From NCBI RefSeq assembly GCF_000304475.1, contig NC_018942.1:434001-498000 (forward strand): a DNA stretch of 64,000 nt. The letters run 5' to 3'. The position numbers were made by a program, and so were the translations under genes. Below are positions 50,991-61,949 of the stretch, one piece after another. Numbering within the stretch: position 1 is the stretch's first letter; every line of letters begins with the position of its first letter. The notes beneath the pieces are model-generated. The model did not search any database. It worked only from the letters and a program-made list of their open reading frames with translations, and had not been told where the DNA came from. The DNA is from Kazachstania africana CBS 2517. Its lineage: Eukaryota > Ascomycota > Saccharomycetes > Saccharomycetales > Saccharomycetaceae.

Positions 50991-53290
50991 ATGCTCACGA
51001 ATATTTCCCAAAGATATTCTAAAGAGCCTATTAATCTGCTTTCTATACTAGTTGCTGGATTATTGTTGCTTCCATGTATTTCAGCAACAACTTTCTCGGG
51101 TGACGAAAGTATATTTGGTCTAACTTTTCTTTTTAGCAGTGCCACCATTACCGCTAACTCGATTCTGGTAATCAAGTCTGGTATGTATCATTACTTCTAT
51201 TCAACTTTTACAATGGTGAATTATGTTTATATGAATCAATATCGATAGCACTTGGTATGACAGTCGGTTTTACAGGCGATGTTTATAATTATGGTGTCAT
51301 GGTAATTGATGATTCAGGTACTGTTATGTCAGTAATGGATTTCTACATAGACGGCAGTAATTTTATCAACACAGGAGATCTTTACGTAAAAGGTATTAAA
51401 ACCATATTTGGCTCATCTGGTTATGCAATTACCTCGAGTAATTTTGATAATTCGGGTATTCTAAATTTTGACCAAAGCAGTGGGCAGGCAACTGTCACTT
51501 TAGGTTCAGGTACAATGACTAACACAGGTACTATTTGCTTACAAAATGCAAATTACAAACAATCGGCCACAATTGTGGGTTCTGGTTGTATCGCTGTGAA
51601 CTCAAATGGTCAACTAACCATAAGTGATCTCTCGAAATATACCCTGGAGGATCAAACAATATATTTGAGCACATCTTCCTCCGAACTTTCAATCTCAGGG
51701 TACAACACTTCTACATCCTTAAAAGTGAGGGGTTTGGGTAATAGTAATTCTATCGTCCTTCCTGACTCTATAGCTAATTATTCCTACGATTCTGAAACTG
51801 GTATACTTACTGTTATTACAAGCCAGGGTAGTTATATTTTAGATATTGGGACCGGTTATGACACCTCTTCTATGAGTTTCTCGTCTTCGACTATTAAATA
51901 TTACACTGCAGCACCTCCAGATGCAACTCAGCCTTCTGAGTGCTCCTCGTGCGGTACAATACCCTCATGTTCTTCCATCACGAATTTGACTTCAATCGCT
52001 AACGACTTTACTGCTACAACCGGTTCTACCGTCGCTGATTTAACTGACTACACTACTACCATCACTTCTGGTTCTTCCACTGTGACCGCTGTTGTTTCTG
52101 AATACACCACTACCGACTCTGATGGTGATATTGTCACAGACGAAACCACTTCTGTTATCCCTGGTTTAACTGACTACACTACTACCATCACCTCTGGTTC
52201 TTCCACTGTGACTGCTGTTGTTTCTGAATACACCACTACAGACTCTGCTGGTAATGTTGTCACCGATGAGACTACATCCGTCATCACAGATCTACCAGAA
52301 CACATGACTACTTTCACCTCTGACGGTTCAGTAGTTACTGCTATTGTGTCAGATTATTTGACTACCGACTCCGATGGCCAAGTCTACACAGCTGAAACTA
52401 CATCTATTATTACCGATCTACCAGAACACCTAACTACTTTCACGTCTGATGGCAGTGTCGTTACTGGCATTGTATCTGACTATGTTACCACTGACTCCAA
52501 TGGCCATGTCACCACAGCTGAAACTACCATTGTTGTTTCAGATTTACCACCATCCCACTTAACAACTTTCACCTCTGATGGTTCAGTAGTTACTGCTATT
52601 GTGTCAGATTATTTGACTACCGATTCCGATGGCCAAGTCTACACAGCTGAAACTACATCTATTATTACCGATCTACCAGAATACATGACTACTTTCATCA
52701 CCGATGGTTCAGTTGTTACTGCTCTTGTTTCAGATTATTTGACTACCGACTCTGCAGGTAATGTTGTAACCAGAGAGTCTACTTCTATTTTCCCAGATTT
52801 GTCAGAGCACTTAACAACTTTCACATCTGACGGTTCAGTAGTTACTGCTATTGTGTCTGACTATCTAACCACTGACGCTGCTGGACACGTCTACACGGCT
52901 GAAAGTACATCTTTACTTGATGACGTATCTGCATATACTACTGCTTACGCTTCTGCTGGTTCCGTGTTCACTGCTGTCGTTTCTGATTATTTGACTGCAG
53001 ACACTGCTGGTCACATCTACACTGCACAAAGTTCATCCGTAATGGGAGCAGAAGCTAATGTGCTTACAAGTAGTATCAAAAACACAGCTGCTAGCCATAT
53101 TACGGACACTCCCTCGGCGTCAAAGGTTACATCATAATCTATGGCCATCCAAGGATCTACAACCAAGGCCTTAGCCTCAAGTACACATTCTGCGGTGGCG
53201 TTTGAAGCTGGAGCAGATTTACTAGATATCAGAGGTTCAACGAAGATGTTATTAAATTGTATGCTAATGTCGATTTTCATATTCTTCTAG
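50991..53290 (+). pseudogene. Hyr1/Iff-type cell wall adhesin, disrupted
   Basis: The 5' part starts at ATG 50991 with a signal peptide (LLSILVAGLLLLPCISA) and the beginning of a Hyphal_reg_CWP-type beta-helix domain. Frame shifts near 51190-51215, and the rest of the domain (NYGVMVIDDSG, NFDNSGILNFD, GTMTNTGTICLQN) continues in the next frame. Eight 42-residue Thr/Ser/Asp-rich repeats follow (52040-53050). A TAA at 53135-53137 ends the frame, but the same frame reopens for 50 codons and ends in a hydrophobic tail (MLLNCMLMSIFIFF, TAG 53288-53290) like a GPI signal. Two breaks in an otherwise recognisable gene suggest recent loss. A GTATGT at 51181 could alternatively mark an intron, but no branch site is visible. 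Confidence 0.75.
52040..53050 (+). repeat. Eight tandem 126-bp repeats in the adhesin
   Basis: Units start at 52040, 52166, 52292, 52418, 52544, 52673, 52799 and 52925. The fifth is 129 bp because of one extra codon. Each encodes a pattern TTxTSxGSxVTAxVSxYxTT followed by DSxGxVxTxETTS. Units 3 and 5 are almost identical for their last 100 bases, while the first two form a separate subtype, so units have been copied unevenly. Confidence 0.9.
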
Positions 53291-54518
53291 TTTTTTCAAT
53301 AATAGATACCTTTTTTTTGCTTATTTGCACCTTATTATAACACTAAGAAGAAACGTACAAATAACAATGTTGAGTTCATAGTAAGTTCTTTGTAATATTA
53401 TATGTTACTTCTTTTTTAGTTTGAGACTTCTTTATTCTTTTATTCATACATTGCCCTAGTTTTCTAGTATCTGTTGAGACTATTCACCACGCTAGATTCG
53501 ACTAATATCCAGATGAAGTGTCTACTATCACTTCCATGATTTGATATGTATCACCGTCGCGATAAGGTATGACCTGCAAGCTGCATAAAGAAGGAAAGGC
53601 GGCGACTATACAGAAGGCGTTGTATCAAATGAAACTTGGAAGCAATTACCATAGCTGCCCATTATATACTGAGAACTATTTTAGGTGAGAAGGTATCTTT
53701 CGTATATAAAGCTTACGTTATATAAGAAACCTGTTCTTGCAACATCTGGAAGCCCATTGAGTACCTTATCTGTATTGAATAAGTTCCACCTAACGGCATA
53801 AACGGCATTTATATAGACGTATGTAAAAACTGCAAATTAAAAATCATTTCTCGGTGCCTTTTTTTTGGTTACGAGGTACAGTCCAACCAGATACAGCAAA
53901 CAGTCTTGTTCATTCCACGATTGTTACATCTGAAATAATCAAGGAAACTTAACAACAAGCATTGCTCTTCCTCTTTCACTAACGTTCTCACTTCCGAAGT
54001 TCGATTTACTGCAGAGTGAATCACGAGAACAACAAAGCGCAGTTCAATGGTTCCCTCACTGCTTTTTAAGTAGAAATACATGTTCTACATTGCTTCAAAT
54101 TATCCCTGTGGTGGTGCCCTAATGGCAGCTACGATGCAATTGTTCATTCCTTTGATTGGTTCATTATATGTTGGTTTTGCCGCCGAAGTCATCCCAAAAT
54201 CGCTATCCACGGAAACAATTACAGAATGGTTCAAAATTTTTTTTTTTGATTTTTGATTTTTGGAATCATCCATCGGTATCACTGCCACAGCAGCCGATTT
54301 GGGATGTGCTTTCTTTTTTGTTTTCTACCAAAAACGAGAAACCTTCTAATTTCGATGGGCTACTATTTCATCAGTTAAAAATATAAAACAACAAAAGGAA
54401 AGGCAACTTTAGAGAAATCCACCTCTCATCTCAGACATTAGGTCATTCAGCATACTGCTTATTTCACAAACTGAATTTTGTTTTGATTCATCTCTTTAGC
54501 TTCCTTTTTTTGTTTCGG
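53291..54518. other. Long intergenic region upstream of PDC2
   Basis: About 1.2 kb without a supported gene. Some minus-strand frames of 60-70 codons exist, but have no recognisable content. A T-rich tract lies at 54238-54260, and the promoter of PDC2 must be in the right half. Confidence 0.45.
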
Positions 54519-56954
54519 ATGCTTTCGATTGAACAAAGATACAATATCTGTCTAATGGCAGAAAGGCATCCCAAATGGACTCAGTTAGACCTGGCAAAAT
54601 GGGCTTATGATACATTTCAATTACCTAAGATCCCTTCACAAGGTACTATTTCAAGACTCTTGGCTAAGAAGGCGATATATATGAATTCGAAGGAAAATGA
54701 AAAAGATGCTAATAGATTAAGAAAACCAAATAATGTGTTAGTTCGTAAAATTTTACAAGAATGGATATCTCAAAGTATATGGAATGGTATTCCTATCACT
54801 TCCCCCATTATTCAGGATACTGCTCAATCCGTTTGGCATCGAATTCCCGCAAAATACAGAGAAGGTAATGGATCTTTCAGTTATAAATGGATTTCTAATT
54901 TCTTATCTAAAATGGATGTAAATATTTCTATGTTAGATGAAGAATTACCAAAGACACCAAAAATATGGACTTTTGAAGAAAGAAACATTTTGAAAGATTT
55001 TTTCTCTAAAATTAGACCAAATGATTTGTTCACCCTAGATGAAACGTTTTTGGCCTATAATTTACCGTTAGATTACTCTCAATATGAAACAAGTAACATT
55101 CAAAGGAAAATTGAAGTAGCAACTGTTATGCTATGCTCGAATTTGACAGGAACTGAGAAATTAAAGCCTTTAGTAGTTGGTAAATATAATAGTTACAAAA
55201 GTTTCAGAAACTATTTTCCTAATGATCCAATTGATCCAATATCGCAGTCACAATTGGGTGAAAAAATGGCAAAAAAATTCGATATTGATTATCATAGTAA
55301 CAGAAAATCCTGGCTTACAAGTTCTTTATTCCACAATTGGTTAGCAAGATGGGATAAAAGGTTAGTAGCCGATAATAGAAAAATTTGGATTGTATTAGAT
55401 GATTCCTGCTCTCATAGGATAATAAACCTACATTTACAAAATATTACTTTAGTTTATAGTTCTTCAAATTCAAGATTTTTGCCTTTTAATTGGGGGGTAC
55501 TAGACGAATTTAAGACAAGGTATAGAATTCAACAGTATGAAGCTTTGATAAATCTACAAAAGCAACTTACAAGAAAGACAAACAATAATATTTCATTGAT
55601 TTCATTTGAGCAAAGCCAGTTGACAATGTCCAATGCTTTCAAGTTCATTAAAAAAGCTTGGGATGGCATTCCAATAGATACAATAAAGGCAAATTGGAAA
55701 AGTTCGGGTATAATACCATCAAACATGATTAATTTAAATGAAAATATAAGTATGGCTTTCAAAAAGAATGACGTTCTCATGGCAAAATTGGATTATCTAT
55801 GCAATCAATACAACTGTGGAAAAAAATGGGACTCTGATATGTTATTGGATTTAAATATAGAAAATAAAAATACAAATTTTTTGAGTTCAGAAGAATTAGT
55901 GGAAAGTGCAATTATAGAGCCCATGGAGCCTTTTAAAAATAAGGATGATATCTATATCACTGGAAATGACGAAAATAATGATGGTGGGGTCGAAAATGTT
56001 TTTGAATTACCTACATATGAGTCCAACGCTAATGCTGATGCTAATATTAATACTAACAATAATGTTGATGGGACCTCTAATACAAATACTAGCAATAATA
56101 ATAACGTACCGGAATTTAGTACACAGGAAAACGTATCATCTTCATTAGCTTCAATTGATAATGAATTATATTCGAATTTACAAGGCTTGTTCAATGATCC
56201 TTATAGCATCACTAACGTTGCGAATAATACCAATATCAATAACTCTCAAAATTACCTCTATAATGTCAGTACATTGATTGATTGCCCGGACCTATTCGTA
56301 GTTTCTAACGTTGATGATTTAAATCTGGCTGTGGATATACAAACCAATGATGAAAATTATTTTAAAGATGTTTTCTCATCAAATCGTGATGCTAAACCCT
56401 CTCAAACTACTGCTGTTGGTGCCACTACATCTCCAAACACGGCGCTGGCTGTAAATGCCAATAACATACCGACGGCTCATTCAATGAGCAATAATGTAAA
56501 TAGACATACTTCAGATAACATAAGTGGTGCCCATCTAAACCACAATAACACTAGTAATAATATCAACCACCCATCCAATGATACCTTTGAAGTATCAAAT
56601 TTTAATCATATACTGGACAATACACCGACATCAATAGGGGGCTTCCCGCAAATGCAAAATCATATGATGGACGCAACACTATATTCGCTAGCTTCGATAG
56701 ACACAAGTATGGAAATTGCTCAATCTTTTCAAAAGATTATAAGTCATTATGACAATAATGAATTGACCCTCTCTAAAGCTACAATAAATGAAATCAAGTC
56801 GTCATACAATGAAATCTTGAAAAAAATTAAAAAAACGAGAATGTATGATAACAAGAACTCTAAGTTGAATAAGAAAAATAGTGGAGTCAATCTTGAAAAT
56901 CTCTTACAAGATCCCAATGTCACTGATAATATTAATATATCTTCCATGTTTTAA
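54519..56954 (+). CDS. PDC2: Pdc2, pogo/CENP-B-like transcription factor for pyruvate decarboxylase and thiamine genes
   Basis: An 811-residue protein (S. cerevisiae YDR081C, 925). The start is ATG 54519 (MLSIEQRYNICLMAERHPKW), which matches the S. cerevisiae start closely; the upstream TTG is rejected. Residues 1-150 are CENP-B/Tigger-type helix-turn-helix domains (IPSQGTISRLLAKK). Residues about 155-400 are a domesticated DDE transposase fold with TLDETFL and VLDDSCSHRI, and the conserved LISFEQSQLTMSNAFKFIK follows. The C-terminal half is an Asn-rich activation region, less conserved. Pdc2 activates PDC1, PDC5 and thiamine genes with Thi3. Confidence 0.97.
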   Translation: MLSIEQRYNICLMAERHPKWTQLDLAKWAYDTFQLPKIPSQGTISRLLAKKAIYMNSKENEKDANRLRKPNNVLVRKILQEWISQSIWNGIPITSPIIQDTAQSVWHRIPAKYREGNGSFSYKWISNFLSKMDVNISMLDEELPKTPKIWTFEERNILKDFFSKIRPNDLFTLDETFLAYNLPLDYSQYETSNIQRKIEVATVMLCSNLTGTEKLKPLVVGKYNSYKSFRNYFPNDPIDPISQSQLGEKMAKKFDIDYHSNRKSWLTSSLFHNWLARWDKRLVADNRKIWIVLDDSCSHRIINLHLQNITLVYSSSNSRFLPFNWGVLDEFKTRYRIQQYEALINLQKQLTRKTNNNISLISFEQSQLTMSNAFKFIKKAWDGIPIDTIKANWKSSGIIPSNMINLNENISMAFKKNDVLMAKLDYLCNQYNCGKKWDSDMLLDLNIENKNTNFLSSEELVESAIIEPMEPFKNKDDIYITGNDENNDGGVENVFELPTYESNANADANINTNNNVDGTSNTNTSNNNNVPEFSTQENVSSSLASIDNELYSNLQGLFNDPYSITNVANNTNINNSQNYLYNVSTLIDCPDLFVVSNVDDLNLAVDIQTNDENYFKDVFSSNRDAKPSQTTAVGATTSPNTALAVNANNIPTAHSMSNNVNRHTSDNISGAHLNHNNTSNNINHPSNDTFEVSNFNHILDNTPTSIGGFPQMQNHMMDATLYSLASIDTSMEIAQSFQKIISHYDNNELTLSKATINEIKSSYNEILKKIKKTRMYDNKNSKLNKKNSGVNLENLLQDPNVTDNINISSMF

Positions 56955-57052
56955 CTGTCTGTATATAGAATATACGATAATGGATTCCTTGATGCAAAAT
57001 TTGTAAAAATTTTGGAAATATTTCATGATACTATATAATAATTTCGTTAAAT

Positions 57053-59797
57053 TTATGATGTTTCAAATGGCACAAACTTATTATCATCTCCTAGGTAAAA
57101 TAGCATACCTTTATTTCGTAATTTCATTAATTCCAATGCATATTTTGTTGCCTCATCCTCTACTAATTTCAATATTTTTTTATTAACGTCCATATTTAGC
57201 TCATTTTCCTTGAATAGCTTACTCAAATTCTCCTGTATATTGTTCACTTTCAAGCTGTCATCAATCCCCTTAATTACGTTGACATATTTGTGGCCTAATT
57301 GTTCAGAAGATTCTAGTAATAAACCAACAAAATTTGATTTATCCACGGTGTAGCCAATCAAAAAATCAATGAGTTCTGGATCATTTCCCCAACTTCTCAC
57401 GAAGTCAATAGCCAGCTTGGGATCATTCAATTCGTCAACTATAATAGATAGCGCCTTTTTACTCTCTCCAATTTTACCCCAAAGATAGATAAGTTCATTA
57501 TATAGCCCTTTCTGTGATGAACACAAATCAATAGCCTTTTCCACATCATAAGTTGCTTTTTTTTTCAGAAAATTCAGTAAGTTTTGCTTATCATATTTAG
57601 AATATAGTTGGATCATTTCATCTTCATATGGTTTAATCAGGTCAGGGTCTGTCTTATCGATGCGATTTAATATGCAAAGTAAAATTTTATCTAATCGCAA
57701 CTTTTGATTTTCCTCTCTGTGGAATAAATGTAGGAAACGATCGAATTTAATCATTTGTCTATTCTTCACAATCAACTCTATAGATTGGAAGAAACATTTT
57801 CCGATTTCAGGCATACTCATAGCTTTGAGATCAAGAAGATCACCATCATATGGGAGTACAAGTATTTCTAATATATCATCAAAGAATCGGGGAAGTAACT
57901 GGTCCTGCTTAGTCAAAATATCGAGAGCTCTTTTGTCTTTTTTAGCGATCATGTAAGGTATAGCTTTAGAATAGCGTTCTTCTTTCAGATATAAGTAAAT
58001 TAACTGATTTACTAGATCCGCTTCATTGTCATCCTTTTGAGCAATTTTATCTTCTAACATTGATTCAATTTTACCAACTGTAAATAGTGACGTTGGCCAT
58101 AGTGCGATTGTTTGGGAAAAAAGATCGAATAACTTATGATTCATTAAGTACTCTAGTACTAGGTCAAATATTTCACTGTTTATTTCTGAGTCTACAGGCA
58201 AATGTTTGACGATTTTCTGGATATTATCCGACTTGATAGCTTCATTAATAAGCACGTTCCATTCTTTTCCGGCTGTAGTAGCGGTTTCTGCATCATTAGA
58301 CTTCATACCCTCCTCCAATATTGGACCCATATTTTCGGAAACTTTATCCCATTTATCTGCCCTAATAAGTTGTTCTATGGCCTTGATACCGATACTCAAT
58401 CTGTGGCTATCATTTGTCACATACCTCCCCAATTTCCAGGCATCCAAAAATATGTCCCTCTCTAAGAACCAGTTGAAATGGTCATGTAAAGTCAGCTCTT
58501 GAATTTTGATCGAATCACTCGCACTAATTAAATAATATTCCGGTTGAGAATTCTGGCTGATATGTTTACCTAAGTGATAATCGTTGATTGATAAATTACT
58601 GAAGTTTTTAGTAACAATTTCATCACTATGTACTTCTTCTCCAGTATCTACTTCATAAACTTTTAATTGAGGCGGCAGGCCCTTTAGTACAAGTTCATCA
58701 TTTTTGTCGTATACTTCATCAAATGCAAGGCAAAGTAATTGATCATCTTTGAATGATGTAATACCTGCAATAAGACACTGGATAATAAAGTGCTTTTCTA
58801 GTTTAACAGACCTCTCAGGTGTAACTCTTAGACTAGAGGCGGCGCTTGATAGTACTGAGCCTAGATGGGTGGTGTTGTCTTCGCCATTTTGCCTTTTAGA
58901 CAATGTAGCCTTGAATAACCATACATTATCGCCCCATCCGACAATTATTCTGTCGATTTCAGGAAAGTGTACATGTGGCCTAAATAAATCATATCTAAAG
59001 TCTTTTTTAAGTGACATTTGGCCCTTATCAAAGGGTACTTTCAACAATGAAACCTTGGAGGGTATATCCCAAAACTGGATGCCTGATTCATTTATCCAAA
59101 ACAGTATCTCATCAATCTTGAATATACCTAAGATAGGGCCCTTATTTTCAGATATTATATTATCAGTTCTATTCCCCAGCCAGTTTCGTTGAGATAGAAT
59201 AACATCACCTGCCATACCACCTGAGACAAATGTTTTTGTTGCCACATAATTTGTATCTAAAACAACTGAGTTGATAGGCCTCTTGAAATCGAATGCAGTT
59301 AGCTGCAACTGCGAATCAATTACAGGGTCACCTCTTATGCCTGCTATAGATCCAATTACGACTGTACCGTCTATTGATGCAGTTGCAAACGTCTGACCAT
59401 CTGTGTAAATAGATAATATGGAGGATCTGTGACATTTTATGGTTTTAATTGCTTCAAACTTCGTAGATGTCATATGCAATAGACCCGAGTGTGTACCAAA
59501 TAAGAATATTATATCATGAAAAAAGCATGCCGATATGGAGTCTCGTCCAAAATAACTCTTTGGAAGGTTTGTAATACGTGAGTACCTTAACAAAGGTGCT
59601 TCATCCTCTTCGTCATCGTCGTTTTCATCTTCCCCATCGTCGTTCTCATCTTCCCCATCGTCGCTCATGGAGGATGTCCGATCACTTGAAAGACTATCAC
59701 GGTCTTGGTTATCTGTATTGGCCACTTTTTTCTCCGTCATCCTCCTAGCTGGAAGTATCTCTGCATTATCTAATCCAGTATTACTCATATAGCTCAT
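57053..59797 (-). CDS. VPS41: HOPS complex subunit Vps41
   Basis: A 914-residue protein (S. cerevisiae YDR080W, 992). The start is ATG 59797 (MSYMSNTGLDNAEIL). An acidic N-terminus (DGEDENDDGEDENDDDEED) precedes the WD40-like propeller (YSRITNLPKSYFGRDSISA; KTIKCHRSSILSIYTDGQTF; VSGGMAGDVILSQRNWLGNR). The second half is the alpha-solenoid with the clathrin heavy chain repeat (LYNELIYLWGKIGESKKALS). Vps41 tethers Ypt7-positive membranes at the vacuole and binds AP-3 vesicles. It is convergent with PDC2, as in S. cerevisiae. No C-terminal RING is visible. Confidence 0.96.
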   Translation of the reverse strand: MSYMSNTGLDNAEILPARRMTEKKVANTDNQDRDSLSSDRTSSMSDDGEDENDDGEDENDDDEEDEAPLLRYSRITNLPKSYFGRDSISACFFHDIIFLFGTHSGLLHMTSTKFEAIKTIKCHRSSILSIYTDGQTFATASIDGTVVIGSIAGIRGDPVIDSQLQLTAFDFKRPINSVVLDTNYVATKTFVSGGMAGDVILSQRNWLGNRTDNIISENKGPILGIFKIDEILFWINESGIQFWDIPSKVSLLKVPFDKGQMSLKKDFRYDLFRPHVHFPEIDRIIVGWGDNVWLFKATLSKRQNGEDNTTHLGSVLSSAASSLRVTPERSVKLEKHFIIQCLIAGITSFKDDQLLCLAFDEVYDKNDELVLKGLPPQLKVYEVDTGEEVHSDEIVTKNFSNLSINDYHLGKHISQNSQPEYYLISASDSIKIQELTLHDHFNWFLERDIFLDAWKLGRYVTNDSHRLSIGIKAIEQLIRADKWDKVSENMGPILEEGMKSNDAETATTAGKEWNVLINEAIKSDNIQKIVKHLPVDSEINSEIFDLVLEYLMNHKLFDLFSQTIALWPTSLFTVGKIESMLEDKIAQKDDNEADLVNQLIYLYLKEERYSKAIPYMIAKKDKRALDILTKQDQLLPRFFDDILEILVLPYDGDLLDLKAMSMPEIGKCFFQSIELIVKNRQMIKFDRFLHLFHREENQKLRLDKILLCILNRIDKTDPDLIKPYEDEMIQLYSKYDKQNLLNFLKKKATYDVEKAIDLCSSQKGLYNELIYLWGKIGESKKALSIIVDELNDPKLAIDFVRSWGNDPELIDFLIGYTVDKSNFVGLLLESSEQLGHKYVNVIKGIDDSLKVNNIQENLSKLFKENELNMDVNKKILKLVEDEATKYALELMKLRNKGMLFYLGDDNKFVPFETS

Positions 59798-59969
59798 AGA
59801 CTCCAAAAATGGATGTATATTGTCAATAACTAATTATATCACTTTATGATTTTCTCTGTAAATTCCACTATAAAAAGAATCCGAAATCGCATCTTGAAGA
59901 GCTTGTGATAATCGCTACTATCTAGTTATAAGAGGACAGTAATGCAAGCTCTGATCACTTCAAATAGAA

Positions 59970-60188
59970 ATGGCAAGGGCTAGAAGAGGTGTTCTTTTAC
60001 AATGTGATCCATCTATCAAAGCGTTGATTACTCAGATCGATGCAAAGCGTAGTGATGTAATACTAGAAGAATTGGATGACACCCATTTATTGGTAGACCC
60101 AACAAAGGTAGACTTTGTCAAGCACGAGCTGAACAGACTATTGTCGAAGAATATATATAATCCAATAGATGAGGAAGAAGCTCAATGA
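59970..60188 (+). CDS. TFB5: TFIIH subunit Tfb5
   Basis: A 72-residue protein, exactly the length of S. cerevisiae Tfb5 (YDR079C-A), encoded between VPS41 and PET100. The family signature is plain: ARRGVLLQCDPSIKALITQI, then HLLVDPTKVDFVKHELNRLL. Tfb5 dimerises with Tfb2 in core TFIIH and stimulates nucleotide excision repair; the human form is p8/TTDA. Confidence 0.97.
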   Translation: MARARRGVLLQCDPSIKALITQIDAKRSDVILEELDDTHLLVDPTKVDFVKHELNRLLSKNIYNPIDEEEAQ

Positions 60189-60296
60189 AATTCAGAAGTG
60201 TGAAAAGGGTCACATACATATGGATAGTTTGTTATATATATATATACAGGTTAATCAAAACTTATTTACGATATACATAAAAAATATGCATCATAG

Positions 60297-60653
60297 TTAA
60301 TTACTGCTATTATCCTTAGCGGCTTTCAACTCATTTCTAATCCTTTCTTTTTCTTCCTCTAGATTCGTTATACCATATTCTTCCTGCAACTTTCTCTCGA
60401 GTTTCAATCTCTTCTCTAATCTCTCCTTCTTCATTCTTGCTAGCTCAGCCTTGATCTCATATCGTTCCTTAGGTATTTGATTCAATGAAGCTGGATCTGG
60501 CCAAAATCCTGGAACGTTTAATTTTTTATCAGTGTCTGTCCCTATGTAATACATGACAGCAATGGGAGCAAGTAGACAAAATGAAAACCTAAATATTTCG
60601 AGCTGCGTTCTTGTATATCTGAACTTAAAAGGCCAGTTTGATCTCAATGTCAT
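60297..60653 (-). CDS. PET100: Cytochrome c oxidase assembly protein Pet100
   Basis: A 118-residue protein (S. cerevisiae YDR079W, 111). A short N-terminus (FKFRYTRTQLEIFRFSFCLL) continues into one membrane helix (LLAPIAVMYYIGTDTD), then a PGFWPDPASLNQIPKE segment and a charged helical tail. This layout is typical of Pet100. It assembles a Cox7-Cox8-Cox9 subcomplex of complex IV in the inner membrane. Position is conserved between TFB5 and SHU2. Confidence 0.93.
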   Translation of the reverse strand: MTLRSNWPFKFRYTRTQLEIFRFSFCLLAPIAVMYYIGTDTDKKLNVPGFWPDPASLNQIPKERYEIKAELARMKKERLEKRLKLERKLQEEYGITNLEEEKERIRNELKAAKDNSSN

Positions 60654-61009
60654 TCCTAGTTCTCTTTAATGTACTGCCGAGGCTGTATATTTTGTGATCC
60701 ATTGGTAAAGGAACTACGATTCAATTTCGGGAGACAAGTTATCCTTCCATCAATTAAATACACTCTACATAAAAAATTACCAAAAAACAAGAGCAGCTCC
60801 TCTAGCCACATATTATACTTCTGAAATGCTATGACTAACAGGTATAGCAAGTACCTGTTGAGGTACTGACACCTTCACAGCATATTTTCTCTCTTTTATT
60901 TGATCTTTTTTAAACTAAGAAAGCAATGTTCCGCAAGTTTTTGAAAATAGAGCTAATCTTGGCATGCTACAGATCAAGTACATACATATAGATTTATGAA
61001 GCAACGCTC
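60654..61009. other. Divergent promoter region PET100/SHU2
   Basis: About 360 bases. No ATG-initiated gene of note and no repeat is seen. Confidence 0.4.
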
Positions 61010-61774
61010 ATGACAACAAAGTCGATAAATTTTTCGAAGTTATTCTCTAAATTGTTGAAAGAACATAATGAAATTGACGATACTGTATCTTCATTTCTGT
61101 ACTACATGTTTCCAAGAGATCTATTTATAAGAGCACTGTCTCTGATAGAATCGAATAACATGTTCATATACGCCCTGGCAGCAGAATGTTGCCAAGTCTC
61201 TGCTTTAACTACTACCTTCCACGATACTCCAGTCTCCTCGACGATTTCGAAAAGTGTTACATCTGAAATCACCGAAATTGATGTAAATATTCCACAGATG
61301 AGCTCCCCCATCAGTCAAGTAAATAAGTTGATAGAGAAGTTTATGCAAGATGATATAGATTTATCATATCGACTGATAGTAAGACCGGAAAATACTCAAA
61401 GTTCTCCACTATACGTAGATTTAGATAACTGGACCTGCTCATGCACCGAATTCTCAGAACTATTTCAAAAAGAATTGGAAACAAGTAGAAACTCTGCAAA
61501 TACAGATTTAAAAGATTTGTTAATTCGTGAAATTGATGATATGAACGATTTTTCTGAGGACAAATTTGCACAGCTAGATTCGCATAGTTTGTCTAAGCAG
61601 AGATACTTTAAGTGGGAAAGAATTACTTGCTGCCATTTATTGGCTTATTCAATAGTATTGAAATCTTCTCCCAAACTTCTAAGATATTTTATAGTCGAAA
61701 AAACAAATGTTCTGCTCATTCCAATAAATAATATTGATGAATGGTTGAAATTACATATCAATATAGTTGAGTAA
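61010..61774 (+). CDS. SHU2: Shu complex subunit Shu2 (SWIM domain)
   Basis: A 254-residue protein (S. cerevisiae YDR078C, 223). The SWIM zinc-binding signature is visible: WTCSCTEF at about residue 144 and TCCHLLAYSIVL near residue 207, which gives the CxC...CxH ligands. The N-terminal half is helical (LFSKLLKEHNEIDDTVSSFL). Shu2 joins Shu1, Psy3 and Csm2 to help Rad51 filaments in error-free damage tolerance. It is in the conserved SHU2-PET100-TFB5-VPS41-PDC2 run. Confidence 0.93.
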   Translation: MTTKSINFSKLFSKLLKEHNEIDDTVSSFLYYMFPRDLFIRALSLIESNNMFIYALAAECCQVSALTTTFHDTPVSSTISKSVTSEITEIDVNIPQMSSPISQVNKLIEKFMQDDIDLSYRLIVRPENTQSSPLYVDLDNWTCSCTEFSELFQKELETSRNSANTDLKDLLIREIDDMNDFSEDKFAQLDSHSLSKQRYFKWERITCCHLLAYSIVLKSSPKLLRYFIVEKTNVLLIPINNIDEWLKLHINIVE

Positions 61775-61875
61775 TAAAAAAGAATGCTTTGATGTCACGG
61801 ACATATTGGGCAAAAATAAATGCCTTAAGCACAATCGTAGACCCTTCAATTTGGATGTGGATGAAATAAAAAGAA

Positions 61876-61949
61876 TGATTTCGCCCAGGATCGAACTGGG
61901 GACGTTCTGCGTGTTAAGCAGATGCCATAACCAACTAGACCACGAAACC
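61876..61949 (-). tRNA. tRNA-Val (AAC)
   Basis: Read on the minus strand, 74 nt from GGTTTCGTGGTCTAG to CTGGGCGAAATCA. The anticodon loop is CTTAACACG (anticodon AAC). The B box GTTCGATCC is intact, with a T-rich terminator after it. No intron. It starts 100 bases after the SHU2 stop, on the opposite strand. Confidence 0.97.
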
